Part shown: piece by piece, positions 60,919 to 64,000 of the stretch
Position numbering within the stretch: the stretch's first letter is position 1
Layout: each line of letters starts with the position of its first letter
Assembly (NCBI RefSeq): GCF_009649735.1
Contig: NZ_WJNH01000003.1
Coordinates: 186,001 to 250,000 of the forward strand
From: Salinibacillus xinjiangensis
Lineage (GTDB): Bacteria > Bacillota > Bacilli > Bacillales > Alkalibacillaceae
DNA: 64,000 bases
Direction of reading: 5' to 3'
The notes under the pieces: model-generated
Seen by the model: the letters and a program-made list of their open reading frames with translations, nothing else
Database searches by the model: none
What the model was told of the DNA's origin: nothing
Position numbers and translations under genes: made by a program

Positions 60919-62381
60919 ACTGGCCGGTCATTATCCCTTTACTCATTTTTTTAGTCATTATTATTTTTATTGGATTATACGCGTCAAGATATTTAAATAC
61001 TACACACTCGTATTTACATGAATATTTTCTAGGTAGTCGTAATCTAGGTGGATTTATTCTGGCGATGACAATGGTTGCAACCTATGGAAGTGGAAGCAGC
61101 TTCTTAGGTGGGCCTGGGGCTGCCTATTCAATTGGACTAGCCTGGGTATTGCTATCGATGTCACAACTGGTTACGGGTTATTTCACCTTGTCTATTCTAG
61201 GGAAAAAATTTGCGATTATGGCTAGAAAAATCAAGGCGGTAACTCTTATTGACTTTTTGAGCGAGCGTTATCGTAGCAAATGGGTTGTTATTTTGAGTGC
61301 TTTCAGTATCGTCATTTTCCTATTTTCGGCCATGGCTGCTCAATGGGTTGGTGGCGCAAGACTGATTGAATCGATTACAGGTCTATCCTATACAACTGCC
61401 ATATTTATTTTTTCTATCACGTTATTATTGTACGTAATATTTGGAGGATTTCGAGCCGTCGTCATGACTGATGCTATTCAAGGTGTTATTATGTTTGTCG
61501 GTACGTTGGTGATTTTAATTGCGACGATTGTGGCAGGGGGCGGAGTTTCCAACATAATGTCAGAGCTTGCGGCAGAAAATCCTAACCTACTTACTCCATA
61601 TGGTTCAGATGGTTCGCTCACACCATTGTATATATCCTCTTTCTGGATCTTAGTGGGTGTAGGGGTTGTTGGTTTGCCACAAGTAGCTGTTCGGGCTATG
61701 TCCTATCGAGATTCTAAATCATTGCACAAGGCACTCATTATTGGGACGGTAACGGTTGGAATGATCATGCTTGGGATGCATTTAACAGGTGTATTTGCCC
61801 GGGCTGTGCTTCCAGGAATCGAAGAAGCAGATAAGGTTATTCCACTAATTGCCATGGATGTATTACCGAACTGGATTGCAGGCATTCTCTTGGCTGCACC
61901 ACTAGCGGCCATCATGTCTACGGTTGATTCCTTACTCCTGGTCGTCAGTTCGTCAATTGTTAAAGATGTTTACATGAACTACGTAAAACCTGACGCAAAT
62001 GAAAAACGAATTCGCATCTTAAGTGGAACAGTTACAACTGCGGTTGGAATATTGGTGTTATTTATGGCCATTGATCCTCCAAGTCTCTTAATTTGGTTAA
62101 ACCTATTTGCCTTTGGAGGTCTTGAAGCCGCGTTTATTTGGCCAATCATTTTGGGCTTATATTGGAAAAAAGGCAATGCTTATGGGGCGCTTGTTTCCAT
62201 TCTTGTTGGGGTGTCGAGTTATATCATTCTCTATAGCATAGACACAGAGCCGTTTGGCATGCATGCCGTTCTATTACCAGTCTTCCTATCATTACTCGGG
62301 TATGTATTGGGTAGTTTACTTACGCAAAAAATCAATGCTGAAGGGCAGAGAGAAATTTATGAACGACTTTGGAGTGCATAA
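60915..62381 (+). CDS. panF: Sodium/pantothenate symporter
   Basis: A 488-residue sodium:solute symporter with about 13 helices. LGSRNLGGFILAMTMVATYG and GSSFLGGPGAAYSIGLAWV match PanF, as do FGGFRAVVMTDAIQGVIMF and APLAAIMSTVDSLLLVVSSS. It imports pantothenate with sodium. Pairing with YhdT supports the call. Start ATG 60915 overlaps the yhdT stop. Confidence 0.92.
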   Translation: MNWPVIIPLLIFLVIIIFIGLYASRYLNTTHSYLHEYFLGSRNLGGFILAMTMVATYGSGSSFLGGPGAAYSIGLAWVLLSMSQLVTGYFTLSILGKKFAIMARKIKAVTLIDFLSERYRSKWVVILSAFSIVIFLFSAMAAQWVGGARLIESITGLSYTTAIFIFSITLLLYVIFGGFRAVVMTDAIQGVIMFVGTLVILIATIVAGGGVSNIMSELAAENPNLLTPYGSDGSLTPLYISSFWILVGVGVVGLPQVAVRAMSYRDSKSLHKALIIGTVTVGMIMLGMHLTGVFARAVLPGIEEADKVIPLIAMDVLPNWIAGILLAAPLAAIMSTVDSLLLVVSSSIVKDVYMNYVKPDANEKRIRILSGTVTTAVGILVLFMAIDPPSLLIWLNLFAFGGLEAAFIWPIILGLYWKKGNAYGALVSILVGVSSYIILYSIDTEPFGMHAVLLPVFLSLLGYVLGSLLTQKINAEGQREIYERLWSA

Positions 62382-62409
62382 GGCGACCTAAATGGGTCGT
62401 CTTTTTATT
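62382..62409 (+). terminator. Rho-independent terminator
   Basis: GGCGACC-taaat-GGGTCGTC followed by TTTTTATTTG. Confidence 0.88.
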
Positions 62410-62481
62410 TGAAAATGACAACAGTTGAATGGAAGTATATGTTAATATTAATAATAAGATTTAGAATTTTGGAGGCTAACT

Positions 62482-63036
62482 ATGGAGAAGTGGAAAACAT
62501 TAAAATCAGAGTATTTGCATAAAGGTCCATTCGGTAATATCAGAAAAGATAGCTGTGAACTTCCGAATGGAATCGTGATTGACGACTACTATGTCAATGA
62601 ATATTCTGATTGGGTAAATGCTGTTGTAATAACCAAAGAAAATCAAATGGTTTTGGTTGAACAATATCGTCATGCAGGCGAAGATTTTTTCTTAGAAGTT
62701 CCTGCTGGTAAAAAAGAAGATAATGAAACACACGAGGAAGGTTTATTGAGAGAAGTAAAGGAAGAAACTGGCTATACTTCATTAAGAAAACCTATATACC
62801 TAGGTGAATTTATGGTGAATCCAGCAACACAAAATAATAAGGTTAGAACCTATCTAATACTAGAAGCATTTAAAGCCTATGAGCAAGATTTAGATGATAC
62901 AGAAGAAATAAAGGTTAAGCTGTTTAAATTCAATAATTTTGGAGATCAAATCATTACAAATGAAATTAAAACACAGCTATTTACAGCAAATGCTTATTTT
63001 ATGGCAAGAAATTATATAACAGAAAAGCTTGAATAG
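62482..63036 (+). CDS. NUDIX hydrolase, ADP-ribose pyrophosphatase-like
   Basis: A 184-residue enzyme: VLVEQYRHAGEDFFLEVPAG, Nudix box from AGKKEDNETHEEGLLREVKE to EETGY, and GEFMVNPATQNNKVRTYLIL. The YRHA...E.PAG pattern is that of ADP-ribose/ADP-sugar pyrophosphatases. TTGGAGG precedes ATG 62482. Confidence 0.88.
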   Translation: MEKWKTLKSEYLHKGPFGNIRKDSCELPNGIVIDDYYVNEYSDWVNAVVITKENQMVLVEQYRHAGEDFFLEVPAGKKEDNETHEEGLLREVKEETGYTSLRKPIYLGEFMVNPATQNNKVRTYLILEAFKAYEQDLDDTEEIKVKLFKFNNFGDQIITNEIKTQLFTANAYFMARNYITEKLE

Positions 63037-63064
63037 TAGAGAGGGACTAGGAGGGAGCATTCAA

Positions 63065-63565
63065 TTGAAGTTAAGAATTATCCTATTCATTGGAATAGTT
63101 ATATCTGCCATTGTTTTAACCTTTATGGCTACTTCCGGTAATTTTCCTCCTAATTATGGTAGTGTCGGCAATCCCACGGCAAAGGATATTTTAAAAAATA
63201 ATCCTGAAGCAGATATTCTAAAATTAGATGGATTTGTTTACTCAAATGTCACTAATAGAGAATGGATCCAAGACACTAAATATGCAAAAGGCGATAAAAT
63301 TGGTGAAATCAAAAAACAAACGTCGAATACTACTTGGTGGTATGGAAATTTATATGCTTCAAAACTACCAAAAGGAACAAAAATTTTCACAACAATGGGC
63401 AAGACCTACACGAAAGGTGAGGCTCCTGTAACTGTATTAGTAGAATATAATAATGTGCTATTCGTATATCAAGCCATGGTCGAGGGGTGGCTACAAATGT
63501 ACACGACACTCAACTATATAAGCCGTGTATATACAGCTTACTTTTTAAACTCATTCAATCTTTGA
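63065..63565 (+). CDS. Secreted or membrane-anchored protein of unknown function
   Basis: A 166-residue protein with a hydrophobic N-terminus (IILFIGIVISAIVLTFMATS), then PTAKDILKNNPEADILKLDG and GDKIGEIKKQTSNTTWWYGN. Start TTG 63065 is 9 nt after GGAGGG. The last 25 residues overlap the convergent LysR gene and look unlike the rest, so the natural end may have been lost by a frameshift near VYQAMVEGW. Confidence 0.65.
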   Translation: MKLRIILFIGIVISAIVLTFMATSGNFPPNYGSVGNPTAKDILKNNPEADILKLDGFVYSNVTNREWIQDTKYAKGDKIGEIKKQTSNTTWWYGNLYASKLPKGTKIFTTMGKTYTKGEAPVTVLVEYNNVLFVYQAMVEGWLQMYTTLNYISRVYTAYFLNSFNL

Positions 63566-64000
63566 TAGGTTTCCAGTAAAAACTCATAAAACAAGGTTTC
63601 CGTTGGGAGTAATTTTCGCTGGGTTGGGAAAATAACACCAACTGTGCGTGTTAAGCCCATATCTGTTAGGGGAATCTTCACCGTAGACCTCGGTGTGTTA
63701 TCGATTAATGTCATCTCCGGCATCAATGCGACGCCTAAACCAGCTGAGACTAACCCCTTTAGTGCATCAATATCCTTTCCTTCAAATGCAATTTTGGGTG
63801 AGAAGCCTGCTTTTTTACACGCGTCTACCACCTGCTCGTAAAATACATACCCTTCAGGAAGTACGACAAATGAATCCTCATGAAGTTCTCGCAGCATGAG
63901 GCTTGATTTGTTAGCCAATGGGTGGTTTGCAGGTAAGAGTGCGACTAAATTTTCTGTAAATAATGTTGTTCCATTGATTTTATTTTCCTTTACTTTGGTT
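63538..64000 (-). CDS. LysR-family regulator, 3' part (cut by window edge)
   Basis: The 154 visible codons form the effector-binding domain: LVALLPANHPLANKSSLMLR, VLPEGYVFYEQVVDACKKAG, and KGLVSAGLGVALMPEMTLID. The frame is open to position 64000, so the winged-helix N-terminus lies outside. CynR/CbbR-like in pattern. The target is not visible. Confidence 0.85.
   Translation of the reverse strand, partial: TKVKENKINGTTLFTENLVALLPANHPLANKSSLMLRELHEDSFVVLPEGYVFYEQVVDACKKAGFSPKIAFEGKDIDALKGLVSAGLGVALMPEMTLIDNTPRSTVKIPLTDMGLTRTVGVIFPTQRKLLPTETLFYEFLLETYQRLNEFKK

Overview
The window looks like chromosome of a low-GC Gram-positive spore former of the Bacillaceae. The signs are AGGAGG-type ribosome binding sites with many TTG/GTG starts, two T-box leaders, a CwlJ-type cortex hydrolase, a LysM-Gmad2 protein, the YvrJ/DUF2922/DUF1659 trio, and many small lipoproteins. 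All calls come from reading sequence and translations; no database search was run.

Left end (1-4.9 kb): a decayed SRPBCC gene, a LysM/Gmad2 protein, a T-box-controlled second methionyl-tRNA synthetase of the short type, and an NDH-2-like flavoprotein.

The most unusual part is 4.9-29.7 kb. About 35 short, functionally unrelated genes lie there, almost all on the + strand: GNAT acetyltransferases, small lipoproteins, tiny membrane proteins, hydrolases, methyltransferase, phosphotransferase, NUDIX and MazG enzymes. Nearly every one is followed, usually within 0-50 nt of its stop codon, by a short imperfect inverted-repeat core. The clearest copy (20968-20999) has perfect 11-bp arms, TTGTTCAACTA and its complement, around a 10-nt loop; the loop consensus is roughly acGGGtGCaa. 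I count roughly 45 full or partial cores. Eight places carry a longer composite of about 110-140 bp: core, terminator hairpin, a conserved non-coding stretch containing GGAATATTATGTTAACA, then a second core. Layout and gene content resemble an integron cassette array, but no integrase is present, the cores are not canonical attC sites, and the host lineage is wrong for classical integrons. About a third of the genes are broken. The region also holds a phenylalanine T-box followed by a scrambled pheS relic that runs into a phosphotransferase gene, and a partial duplication of a lipoprotein unit.

29.8-49 kb is more ordinary: an MFS exporter with its TetR regulator and paired operators, a flavin amine oxidase, the small YvrJ/DUF2922/DUF1659 genes, a decayed DnaD-like gene, NUDIX, a phospholipase A2-like protein, a HAD phosphatase, lipoproteins, and a pair of divergent transcription units (two-gene soluble fumarate-reductase-like flavoprotein/2Fe-2S set versus two Asp/Glu-racemase-superfamily proteins). 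CwlJ follows.

49-64 kb: a LysR regulator divergent from an NADPH-dependent FMN reductase-like gene, two VOC proteins, a very long polyprenyl synthetase with a large N-terminal extension, a DMT transporter, two APH-like kinases, a GNAT, the YhdT-PanF pantothenate transporter pair, a NUDIX hydrolase and the 3' part of a second LysR gene cut by the window edge.
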